Positions 1 to 6,401 of a stretch of 11,332 bases of DNA are shown here, piece after piece. Under the pieces are notes generated by a model. That model saw only the letters and a list, made by a program, of their open reading frames with translations. It made no database searches and had not been told where the DNA came from. This DNA comes from JBEKCP01 sp050014815. Its GTDB lineage: Bacteria > Planctomycetota > Planctomycetia > Pirellulales > Thermoguttaceae. Location of the stretch: contig JBEKCP010000121.1 of the NCBI GenBank assembly GCA_050014815.1, positions 1 to 11,332 of the forward strand, written 5' to 3'. The position numbers and the translations under genes are program-made. Numbering within the stretch: the first letter of the stretch is position 1; every line of letters begins with the position of its first letter.

Positions 1-1
1 G

Positions 2-391
2 CTCCCCGGGACGACGACCCGCATCATCACCATGCTCGCGGCGAGCGTTTGCGACGCCAGGCACGAGGGCAGCACGTCGCGGTGGAAGATCTCGCCCGAC
101 GCCCTGGCCGAGGCGGCCCAATTGGCCGAGATCAGCGGGCAGCGGGTGATGACGATATGGCACTCCCACGGCTTCTGCGACAAGCCGTGCGACAAGCGAG
201 ATCGGTGCCCGCTGGCCGGCCCCGGCTTCTTCTCCATCGACGATTACGACGTGGCCGAGCGGCTCCTGCCCTCGAAGGCCACGATCATGCCCATCTGTGG
301 CAAGGATCCGGCCCAGCCCGATCCGATGCTCGTGATCCATGGTTGGGAAGACGGCATGCAGCCGCTTCCCTGGATGTACTATGAGGACTAA
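2..391 (+). CDS. JAB/JAMM-family metallopeptidase, 5' end outside window
   Basis: This is a partial gene: the reading frame is open from base 2 with no stop, and the first Met (base 32) lies inside the fold, so the start is upstream. The visible part matches the centre and end of the JAB (MPN+) fold. A segment RWKISPDALAEAAQLAE precedes a strand ending TIWHSH, which supplies the two metal-binding His of the JAMM motif. The Ser and Asp of the motif appear later as SIDD. The N-terminal catalytic Glu would lie upstream and cannot be checked. Between HSH and SIDD there are 21 residues instead of the usual 7, and the extra part carries Cys spaced C-x3-C-x5-C, possibly a second metal site. JAB enzymes are zinc isopeptidases that remove ubiquitin-like tags (Rpn11, for example). 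The next gene starts 19 bases later, so the two are probably co-transcribed. A role with the downstream Pup-like system is inference from context. Confidence 0.8.
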   Translation, partial: LPGTTTRIITMLAASVCDARHEGSTSRWKISPDALAEAAQLAEISGQRVMTIWHSHGFCDKPCDKRDRCPLAGPGFFSIDDYDVAERLLPSKATIMPICGKDPAQPDPMLVIHGWEDGMQPLPWMYYED

Positions 392-410
392 GACCCCGAG
401 GAGATCCACC

Positions 411-2159
411 ATGCCGGAAGAACCTGGAAACGCCTTCGACGCGCTGGCCGCACTGAGCCCGCGCCAACAGCGAAAAGTCATGATGATCCTGGAGCGGGTC
501 CATCACGGGCAGGAAGTCCAGGCGATCGCCGAAGTCGTCAAGAATCTCGACGACGCCGCGGACTCGGCCCAGCGGCTGGAGAAGGTCCTCACCGAGTTGT
601 TGGAGTCCCAGCCCGTGCTCTGCGTGCCGGAGAAGGTGATCGTCAAGGGCGATCGCCCGCCCAAGGCGATTGTCCGCATGCCCAACGGCCCTAGGGTTTC
701 ACTGCCGATCCATCCGGCGGTCGATCTCGAAGCGCTCCGCAGCCTCCGCAAATGGGAATGCGTGCTGGTGTCGCAAAAAGAGATGCTGGTGGTGGGCGTG
801 TGGGCCGACGACGACTATCTCTGGGCACAGGCCCAGGGAGAGGTCGTCGAGTTCCGCTCGTACTACCAGGGCCGGAAGGACATGGCCTGGGTCGCCCCCC
901 AGGGACGCAACGAGGAGATCATCAGCCTGGATCGGACGCTGTGCGAGCAGACGCTGCCGCCGGGCACGTCGCTGGTGCTGCACCGCAACGCGCCGAACTG
1001 GGCCATCGCCGTGCTGTCGAAGGAAAAGGCCCAGTCCAAGTACGAGGTGCCCATCGACTCGATCGACACCACCCTGGACGACCTCGCCGGCGTGGAGCCG
1101 GTCGCCGAACGACTCCTCGAGAAGATACTCATCCGCGCGGTCTTCCCCGACCTGCGAGACGAGTTCGCCCTGGACCCGTTGCGGGGTTTGATCCTCTACA
1201 GCGAGAAGCCGGGGCAGGGCAAGACCGCCCTGGTGCGGGCGCTGGCCCGCGAAGTCGATGACCTGGGAAAGACCGCGGGCTTCGACTTCTGCTTGTGGGC
1301 GATCCAGCCCAACGAGCTGAAGTCGAAGTGGCACGGGCAGGACGCCAACAACGTTCGGGACCTGGCCGCCGCCATCCGCGCCCGCAGCGCCGCCCAGGAC
1401 CCCGCCCGCCGCCTGGTGCTCTGGATCTACTTCGATGAAGTCGATTCGCTGGGGTCTCGCATGGGCGGCGACGAGCAGGTCCTGTCGTCGGCCCAGAACG
1501 ACGTCGTGCAGGCCCTCCTGCCCGTGCTGGACGGGCTCGTCAGCGACCCCGCCCAGCGGAGCGGAAAAGTAGTGATCGTGTTCTGGGGGCTGACGAACCG
1601 CCTGGCCATGCTGGATCCCGCCCTGCGGCGGCCCGGCCGCTTCGGAGACCTTGTCCTCGGAATGCCCGACTACTCCCGCGACGATGCGGAATCGATCCTG
1701 TACAAGTACGCCCGCCGCCAGTCGGTCCCGTTCTGTCTCAACGACCGGGTGGTTGCGCCGGCGGGCGAGGAGGACGTCCGCCGGCATATCCTCCAACCGG
1801 CCTTGGCGCGGACCTTCGATGCTCCCGTCATGTACTACACCACGGAAGGGCAAGAGCGGCGCCGGGTCGAGGTCGGCGCCGGCAGGATTTTCTCCGGTGC
1901 GTCGCTGCGCAACGCGATCAACACGGCCAAGGAGCGGGCAGCGGTCCGCAAGCTCCGCCGCCGAGGCATCCCCGCCGTCTCCTGCGAAGACCTCACCGAC
2001 GCCCTGATCGAAGAGGGTTGCAGCGCCGCCAAGCAACTGGTCGCCGACCGCGCCATGCTCCGCAGGGTCCTCGAAATCAAAGGGCCGATCCTCGATGCCG
2101 GCGTGCTCTCGATCGAGGAGCTTCAGGAACACCGTTACCTCCGCTTGCACGCGAGTTGA
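411..2159 (+). CDS. mpa: Mpa/ARC-type proteasomal AAA ATPase
   Basis: A 582-residue hexameric unfoldase of the ARC/Mpa family, which recognises pupylated proteins and threads them through a central pore. The start at 411 has a GAGGAG ribosome site about 7 bases upstream. Layout: N-terminal helical, probably coiled-coil region (about 17-67; this region binds Pup in Mpa); interdomain OB-type region (about 70-205); AAA module (about 220-440). The C-terminal part (about 455-535) follows Mpa closely, including GRIFSGASLRNAINTAKERA, which parallels Mpa's motif around FNSGAMIQNVVDRAKK. Visible motifs are Walker A EKPGQGKT (265-272), pore-loop KWHGQ (306-310), Walker B YFDE (340-343), sensor Asn396, and Arg407/Arg410 in the LRRPGR arginine-finger segment. 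Oddities: the first Gly of the P-loop is Glu265, and the protein ends EHRYLRLHAS rather than in the GQYL tail that opens the 20S proteasome. Family assignment is strong; the partner protease is unknown. Confidence 0.9.
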   Translation: MPEEPGNAFDALAALSPRQQRKVMMILERVHHGQEVQAIAEVVKNLDDAADSAQRLEKVLTELLESQPVLCVPEKVIVKGDRPPKAIVRMPNGPRVSLPIHPAVDLEALRSLRKWECVLVSQKEMLVVGVWADDDYLWAQAQGEVVEFRSYYQGRKDMAWVAPQGRNEEIISLDRTLCEQTLPPGTSLVLHRNAPNWAIAVLSKEKAQSKYEVPIDSIDTTLDDLAGVEPVAERLLEKILIRAVFPDLRDEFALDPLRGLILYSEKPGQGKTALVRALAREVDDLGKTAGFDFCLWAIQPNELKSKWHGQDANNVRDLAAAIRARSAAQDPARRLVLWIYFDEVDSLGSRMGGDEQVLSSAQNDVVQALLPVLDGLVSDPAQRSGKVVIVFWGLTNRLAMLDPALRRPGRFGDLVLGMPDYSRDDAESILYKYARRQSVPFCLNDRVVAPAGEEDVRRHILQPALARTFDAPVMYYTTEGQERRRVEVGAGRIFSGASLRNAINTAKERAAVRKLRRRGIPAVSCEDLTDALIEEGCSAAKQLVADRAMLRRVLEIKGPILDAGVLSIEELQEHRYLRLHAS

Positions 2160-2170
2160 ACCCCCGGAGG

Positions 2171-2243
2171 AAAAAGGGGACAGTCCCCATTTGCCGGAAC
2201 GGCCCGGAGGGTGCTTCGCACAAATGGGGACTGTCCCCTTTTT
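2171..2243. repeat. Palindromic repeat, GGGGACAGTCCCC family, copy A
   Basis: A perfect 23-base inverted repeat (2171-2193 and 2221-2243) with a 27-base centre fills most of the gap between the ATPase and dop genes. Each arm carries its own 13-base near-palindrome GGGGAC(A/T)GTCCCC, flanked by an A or T run. A related copy lies at 9802-9851. It looks like a dispersed REP/MITE-like element. The right arm ends in CCCCTTTTT, so it could also attenuate transcription before dop, but this is not shown. Confidence 0.85.
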
Positions 2244-2271
2244 CCGGAGCCTTTTTCGTGAAAGGAAGACG

Positions 2272-3924
2272 ATGGCCATTCCCAAGTTTGTGGGCGACGA
2301 CTGCGAACTCTCCACGACCGGCCGCGGCGCCGATGGCCGCCCGTTGGACGGCCTGGAGGTAGCCTACGCCATACTCGATCGCATCGACGAGGCCCTGATC
2401 CCGCACGGCCTGAAGGCCTGGGCAGGCGATCGCGCCTATCGCGACGACCCTTGGCAGAAGAACTGCCGCCGGGATTCCGGGCGTCGGCAAGCCTGGAGCG
2501 GCGGCCGCAACGCGCTGGCCTACGTCAACCGGTTCGATTCCAACAGGCACTGGCTCCCCAACGGCGGAGCCGCGTACTGCGATTGCGAAAAACTCGAACT
2601 TTGCACCGCCGAGACGATGTATCCGAGTCGCTACGCCGCGCAGCACATCGGCAATCTCGTGCTCGCCGAGCAGGCCCGGCAAGCGGCCGAAGAGGACGCC
2701 CCCGCCGGCACCCAACTCCATCTCACGGCGGAAAACGTCGATCCGCAAGACCCCGCCGTGTCGTGGGGCACCCATTTCAACACCAGCATATCCCGGCCGC
2801 TCTGGGAGAACCTGCACCTGGAAATCCGCCAGCCGAACGTCTTCTCGTTCGTGGTCTCCGCCCTGGCGGCGGCTACCGTGATGTTCGGGTCGGGCTACCT
2901 GCTGCCGCTACGCAGCGGCGAAGTCATCTTCAGCGCCAGTGCCCGGGCGCCTCAACTTACGAAGCTCGACTCGCTGTCCACCATCGTTGCCTTTCAGCGC
3001 GGGATTCTGAATTCGCGCCGCGAGGGCTTTTCAAGCGAGGAACGCCAGCACCTCATCAATTTCGATTTCAGCCCCTTGAGCGCCCGTCTCCGCTGCGGCC
3101 TCGTGCAGACGATCTTCGCGGCGGCAGAAGAGGGATACTGCGGGCTGAACCTTTTCGACCCGGTCAAGGCCCTGCGGACCTGGAGCTTCTCTCTGGACAT
3201 GCGGAGCGGCCGCCTGGGAGAGACGGCCTTGCTCGCCGACGGCGCCCGGATGACCCTGCCCCAGTACGTCCGCGCCGTCTCGACGGCGCTCCTGGAGATG
3301 GTGGAGGGCGGACTGATCGGCGAAGACGTGGCTCCCGAGGCCCGCGAGCTGCTGCCCACCATCATCGAGCTGACGCACCAGCTCGAGGCGGGGGCGCTGC
3401 TGCGCTGCGCCCGGCACCTGGATTGGTGCGTGAAGGCGCTATTCCTGTTGAACCTGTGCGTCGAGCGGGGCGCCGCCTTCGGCGACGCCACGACGCGGCT
3501 GGCCAGTTTCGACTACACCAACACGAATCCCGAGCGAGGTTGGTTCTGGAAGCTCTGGGAGGCCGGCGAGATCGACCCCCTGGTCAGCCGCGACGAGGTC
3601 GATCGTGCGCTGGCCGCGCCGCCGCCGGAGAGCAGGGCCTGGGGCCGGGCCATGCTGCTCCGGCGGCACTACGACCGCATCGCCGCCGTCAATTGGGACC
3701 ACGTCGATCTTTCCCGCGACGGCACCGGGTCCCGCTGGAGTCCGCGGCTGAAGATCGGTTTGCCCGACCTACAGTCGCTGAACCAGGAGGAACTGGAGCC
3801 CATCCTCGACCAGGCCGGCGATATCGACGACTTGGAACGATTGCTCCGCCGCCGGACCCTCGCGGCCGAGAGCGACCCCGTGATGGAACTCAACACGCAA
3901 CTGGTCCTGCCCGACGAAGCGTGA
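2272..3924 (+). CDS. dop: Dop-like Pup deamidase/depupylase, divergent
   Basis: A 550-residue member of the Dop/PafA (glutamine-synthetase-like) family. In the known system Dop converts the C-terminal Gln of Pup to Glu and removes Pup from substrates. The start at 2272 follows AAAGGAAG. Landmarks: N-terminal GDDCELS (8-14, like GTEVEYG); NGGAAYCD (97-104), whose Asp104 matches the essential Asp near residue 95 of Dop; GTHFN (166-170, like GSHENY); ILNSRRE (245-251, like INTRDE); and a C-terminal stretch LDWCVKAL ... NWDHVDL that follows Dop well. About 90 residues separate the first motif from Asp104. This is Dop-like, because Dop carries an extra loop there, and longer than in the PafA-like neighbour. 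Gene order also matches dop. Several active-site positions differ from classical Dop (Glu of HENY is Phe, Asp of TRDE is Arg), so activity may be altered or lost. Function is inferred from family, loop length and position. Confidence 0.78.
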   Translation: MAIPKFVGDDCELSTTGRGADGRPLDGLEVAYAILDRIDEALIPHGLKAWAGDRAYRDDPWQKNCRRDSGRRQAWSGGRNALAYVNRFDSNRHWLPNGGAAYCDCEKLELCTAETMYPSRYAAQHIGNLVLAEQARQAAEEDAPAGTQLHLTAENVDPQDPAVSWGTHFNTSISRPLWENLHLEIRQPNVFSFVVSALAAATVMFGSGYLLPLRSGEVIFSASARAPQLTKLDSLSTIVAFQRGILNSRREGFSSEERQHLINFDFSPLSARLRCGLVQTIFAAAEEGYCGLNLFDPVKALRTWSFSLDMRSGRLGETALLADGARMTLPQYVRAVSTALLEMVEGGLIGEDVAPEARELLPTIIELTHQLEAGALLRCARHLDWCVKALFLLNLCVERGAAFGDATTRLASFDYTNTNPERGWFWKLWEAGEIDPLVSRDEVDRALAAPPPESRAWGRAMLLRRHYDRIAAVNWDHVDLSRDGTGSRWSPRLKIGLPDLQSLNQEELEPILDQAGDIDDLERLLRRRTLAAESDPVMELNTQLVLPDEA

Positions 3925-3950
3925 TCGTAGACACCGTGTGATAACTGCTT

Positions 3951-4054
3951 CCCTCTCCCTTTGGGAGAGGGGCAGGGGGTGAGGGCAATAGGGAAGACGC
4001 GAATCGTTCTCCGCCAACCGCCCTCACCCTAGCCCTCTCCCGGAGGGAGAGGGG
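3951..4054. repeat. Pair of inverted CCCTCTCC/GAGGGC repeats between dop and pup
   Basis: Two copies of one GC-rich element lie in opposite orientation: 3951-3986 (CCCTCTCCCTTTGGGAGAGG, then GGTGAGGGC) and 4020-4054 (GCCCTCACCC, then CCCTCTCCCGGAGGGAGAGG). Each forms its own hairpin, and the two can also pair with each other. Further copies lie at 5836-5978, on the other side of pup-pafA. They look like dispersed intergenic repeats. They take up about half of the 207-base gap between dop and pup; the rest shows only the pup ribosome site. Confidence 0.85.
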
Positions 4055-4131
4055 ACGCTGAATCGGCTGTTTGTAAATGTCCAGTGATTGCAAAGAACCC
4101 TATCCCAACCCCAACCAACGGGAGCAATGAC

Positions 4132-4338
4132 ATGAGCCAGGAACAAGTCTACGAGCGGACGTATGGAACCACCCTGCAACAACCGGTGGAAGGGCCGCTC
4201 GTGCCGGCGGCCAACGAGGGCCTGCTCCGCCAGGTCCGCGCCCTGGGCAGCGTCGCCAAAGAGGCCGGCGAGCACTGCCTGAAAGGCCAACGGGCCCACG
4301 AAGAAATGAGGACCCGCAAAAACACCCACGGACAATGA
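4132..4338 (+). CDS. pup: Pup-like protein modifier ending in HGQ
   Basis: A 68-residue protein with GGGAG 7 bases before the ATG. It lies between the dop-like and pafA-like genes, where pup lies in actinobacteria. Pup (64 residues in Mycobacterium tuberculosis) is a mostly disordered tag whose central helix pairs with the Mpa coiled coil and whose C-terminal GGQ is deamidated to GGE before joining to lysines. This protein starts MSQEQ (Mtb Pup starts MAQEQ), has a flexible-looking Pro/Gly part (12-30), a probable helix (about 29-62), and ends RKNTHGQ. Terminal Gln68 is kept, but the penultimate pair is His-Gly, not Gly-Gly. It is less acidic than Mtb Pup. Lys43, Lys51 and Lys63 could accept chains, and Cys49 is unusual. 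Sequence similarity alone would be too weak to name it; the call rests on size, terminal Gln and position. A homologous tag in Gram-negative bacteria has been called UBact. Confidence 0.72.
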   Translation: MSQEQVYERTYGTTLQQPVEGPLVPAANEGLLRQVRALGSVAKEAGEHCLKGQRAHEEMRTRKNTHGQ

Positions 4339-4348
4339 TCGGCCGGCC

Positions 4349-5812
4349 ATGAAATACCCCCTTCTCTTCGGTACCGACATGGAGCTGCACACCGTGGTCC
4401 GCGGCGCGGGCGACGAGGAGCATGTCTCCCGGGGCCTGGAGCACCTGTTGCGGGTGCTGTGGAACCTGCTGCCGAGTCTGCCCGGCCCGTCGGGCATCTT
4501 TACGCCCTACGGGCGATTCTACGTGGACCTGCACTATCATTTCGAGGTCGCACTGTGCGAGTGCCATTGTCCCTATCTCCTGGCCGAGCTGCTCGAACGG
4601 GTGCAGTCCCTCCTCCGCAAGGCCACGGCGGATCTCCGCCGCGAGAGCCGCATCGAGGTCTCGCTGGGCAACAACAACCACGACGGCCTGCTGACTCCCG
4701 ATAAGACTGATACGTGGGGTTCCCATGAGAATTATCTCGTGGAGCGGAACCCCCGCGAATTCCCTACGGACCTCGTGCTGCCGCTGCTGGTGACGAGGGT
4801 CTTCCAGGGCAGCGGGGCCGTCGAATTCCCCTCCGGAAACTTCGTTGCCAGCTCGCGCGCCCTCTCGATGAACCAGGCCACCGGCGGCAGCACCCACCTG
4901 CAAGGGAGCCGCGCCATCCATTCCACGGCCCGCGACGAGCATCACATGGGGCCCGCGCCGGACCAGTTCCGCTACCATTCGATCCTGGCGGACGGTCACA
5001 GGTCGATGTTCAACACGGCGCTTTTGTTCGGGACCACCGCCTTGGCCTTGAAGGCCATATTCCACGACCGCCGTTTGTCGCGGTCCCTGCCGCGGCTCGG
5101 CGGGCGAGGCAGCGACTGGGTCGAGATCCTCCGGTCGCTCAACCGGCTGGCGGCGCCGGGCCAGCCGCCCCGCGTTGACCCGCTCGTGATCGCCGTGCAG
5201 CAGGCATTCCTGGAGGCCGGGCGCCGCTTTGCCTACCGGCTCAGCCCCGCTCCGCCGTGGGTGCCGCGAGTGTTGCGGGATTGGTCCGACACGCTGGACG
5301 CCATGCGGCGCGACGACCGCGCGTGGCTGGCGGCCCGGCTCGATCCCTTTATCAAGTATGAGTTCTTCTCCTCGGTGCTCCATCATCGCGGCAAGACCTG
5401 GAGCGACGTGCCCGGCAACGCCGAGCTCTGCACGGAGCTGGAGCTGCTGAATTACTCCTACCACGAGTTGACCGATCCGCAGTCGTATTTCGACCGGTTG
5501 GAGCAGGCCGGGGCCCTCCGTCACCGCGTGGCCGAGCCGCTCGCGCCGGGCGCCGAGCCGGAGCCTTACGTCCCGCAAACCGAAACCCGTGCCAAGGCCC
5601 GCGCCCAGTTCATCATTGCAAACTCCCACAACCGCGGGCTGGTGATGGACTGGGGCGAGGTACACGAGCCGCCCGCCGGACGCCGCCGAACCCTCTGGGA
5701 CCCCTTCGCGCCGGCCTACGGTGATTGGGAGGACGCCGCCGATGCCCCCGACGAAGTCCGGCTTCTTTTCGAGCGCATGCGGGCAAGCCGCCCACTGGGG
5801 CACATGTTCTGA
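4349..5812 (+). CDS. pafA: PafA-like Pup ligase
   Basis: A 487-residue Pup-ligase-family protein, close to the usual PafA length. PafA uses ATP to phosphorylate the C-terminal Glu of Pup and forms an isopeptide bond with substrate lysines. Motifs fit along the whole length: GTDMEL (8-13, like GIETEF); GRFYVD (55-60), with Asp60 matching the essential Asp near residue 64 of PafA; NNNHDG (108-113); GSHENYL (124-130); LPLLVTR (144-150); TARDEHH (193-199, like NTRDEPH); FGTTALAL (227-234); and a C-terminal TRAKARAQFI ... VMDW ... LWDPF (413-453) that matches the Pup-binding C-terminal domain. Only about 45 residues separate the first motif from Asp60, so there is no Dop loop, supporting ligase over depupylase. 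It starts 10 bases after pup with no clear ribosome site, which suggests translational coupling. One metal-site Glu is Asp10, a mild change. A Dop role cannot be fully excluded from sequence. Confidence 0.88.
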   Translation: MKYPLLFGTDMELHTVVRGAGDEEHVSRGLEHLLRVLWNLLPSLPGPSGIFTPYGRFYVDLHYHFEVALCECHCPYLLAELLERVQSLLRKATADLRRESRIEVSLGNNNHDGLLTPDKTDTWGSHENYLVERNPREFPTDLVLPLLVTRVFQGSGAVEFPSGNFVASSRALSMNQATGGSTHLQGSRAIHSTARDEHHMGPAPDQFRYHSILADGHRSMFNTALLFGTTALALKAIFHDRRLSRSLPRLGGRGSDWVEILRSLNRLAAPGQPPRVDPLVIAVQQAFLEAGRRFAYRLSPAPPWVPRVLRDWSDTLDAMRRDDRAWLAARLDPFIKYEFFSSVLHHRGKTWSDVPGNAELCTELELLNYSYHELTDPQSYFDRLEQAGALRHRVAEPLAPGAEPEPYVPQTETRAKARAQFIIANSHNRGLVMDWGEVHEPPAGRRRTLWDPFAPAYGDWEDAADAPDEVRLLFERMRASRPLGHMF

Positions 5813-5835
5813 TTGACTGGACTCTTGCAAACAAG

Positions 5836-5978
5836 TCCCCTCTCCCTCCGGAAGAGGGCAGGGTGAGGGCTGCTTGGTCCCCTCGCCCTCCGGGAGAGGG
5901 GTACGGGGTGAGGGCGAGTGGCGAGAATGCGGCCGGCTTCGGCAACGCGGCCCACAGCCCCCTCACCCCCTGCCCCGG
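5836..5978. repeat. Cluster of CCCTCTCC/GAGGGC repeats after pafA
   Basis: Two direct copies (5836-5870 and 5879-5915) share the plan CCCTCNCCCTCCGG, then AGAGGG, then GGTGAGGGC. An inverted partial copy (5956-5978, CCCCCTCACCCCCTGCCCCGG) follows. They are the same family as the pair at 3951-4054. The whole 5813-6401 interval has no convincing gene: it holds this cluster, a short signal-peptide-like frame at 5979, and the hairpin series at 6064-6330. Confidence 0.8.
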
Positions 5979-6281
5979 ATGCCAAAAACTCGTATGTTGC
6001 GGACTGGATTTCATGTGCCGTTTCTGTTCCTCGGACTCGGAGCACTGGGACTGCCAGCGACGGACGGGCGTTTACGCCCGTTTCCGGCGCAGCCGGTCTC
6101 AGGCCCGGCGTTTACGCCGGGTTCGGCGGATCGCGCACCAGTACCTCTCCCCCAAGGATGGTCAACCGCGTTTACGCGGTTCCCGGCGCGTTGCCGCCCA
6201 GGCAGGAGCCGCGTGAACGCGGCTGACAGAGTAATCGCAACAAGAGAAGCACGGTCTGTGAGCTTCCCCAACCCGGCATAA
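5979..6281 (+). pseudogene. Possible remnant of an exported-protein gene start
   Basis: From the ATG at 5979 the frame reads MPKTRMLRTGFHVPFLFLGL and onward to ALGLPA. This looks like a signal peptide, with a basic start, a hydrophobic core and a small-residue end. It then runs straight into the short palindromic repeats from 6064, and the remaining 75 or so residues are just translated repeats. There is no Shine-Dalgarno site; CCCCGG precedes the ATG. It may be a decayed gene or chance in a GC-rich frame. Confidence 0.2.
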
Positions 6282-6330
6282 ATGCGGGGCCGATTACCAC
6301 CTGCGGCGGGAAGGGCCGTGAACGGCCCTT
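6064..6330. repeat. Series of short hairpins with core GCGT-NN-ACGC
   Basis: Four 18-base palindromes lie at 6064-6081, 6104-6121, 6164-6181 and 6207-6224. All share GCGT, a 2-base loop (TT, or GA in the last) and ACGC. Their outer four base pairs differ but always remain paired: ACGG/CCGT, CCCG/CGGG, AACC/GGTT and AGCC/GGCT. A perfect 20-base relative with 9-bp arms (AAGGGCCGT-GA-ACGGCCCTT) lies at 6311-6330, and an imperfect one (CCCGGCAT-AA-ATGCGGGG) at 6272-6289. They look like REP-type units that have kept their structure. Confidence 0.85.
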
Positions 6331-6401
6331 GAAAGTCGGCGGGAACAAGAACGACATCTGGTATGCTCTGACTTCTTCGTTCAGCTCCCTGCCCCGTTCC
6401 A

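Noticed and set aside
699..2315. 538-residue open frame on the minus strand opposite the ATPase gene
   Set aside because: It is the antisense shadow of a gene with clear AAA motifs in a high-GC region. It has low-complexity composition and no recognisable domain.
4100..5830. 576-residue open frame on the minus strand across pup and pafA
   Set aside because: It is antisense to the Pup-ligase gene, whose motifs run along its whole length. No motif is seen in the antisense product.
6064..6224. CRISPR array suggested by four evenly sized repeats
   Set aside because: The repeats are 18 bases with variable ends, their spacing is irregular (40, 60 and 43 bases), and no cas genes are nearby.
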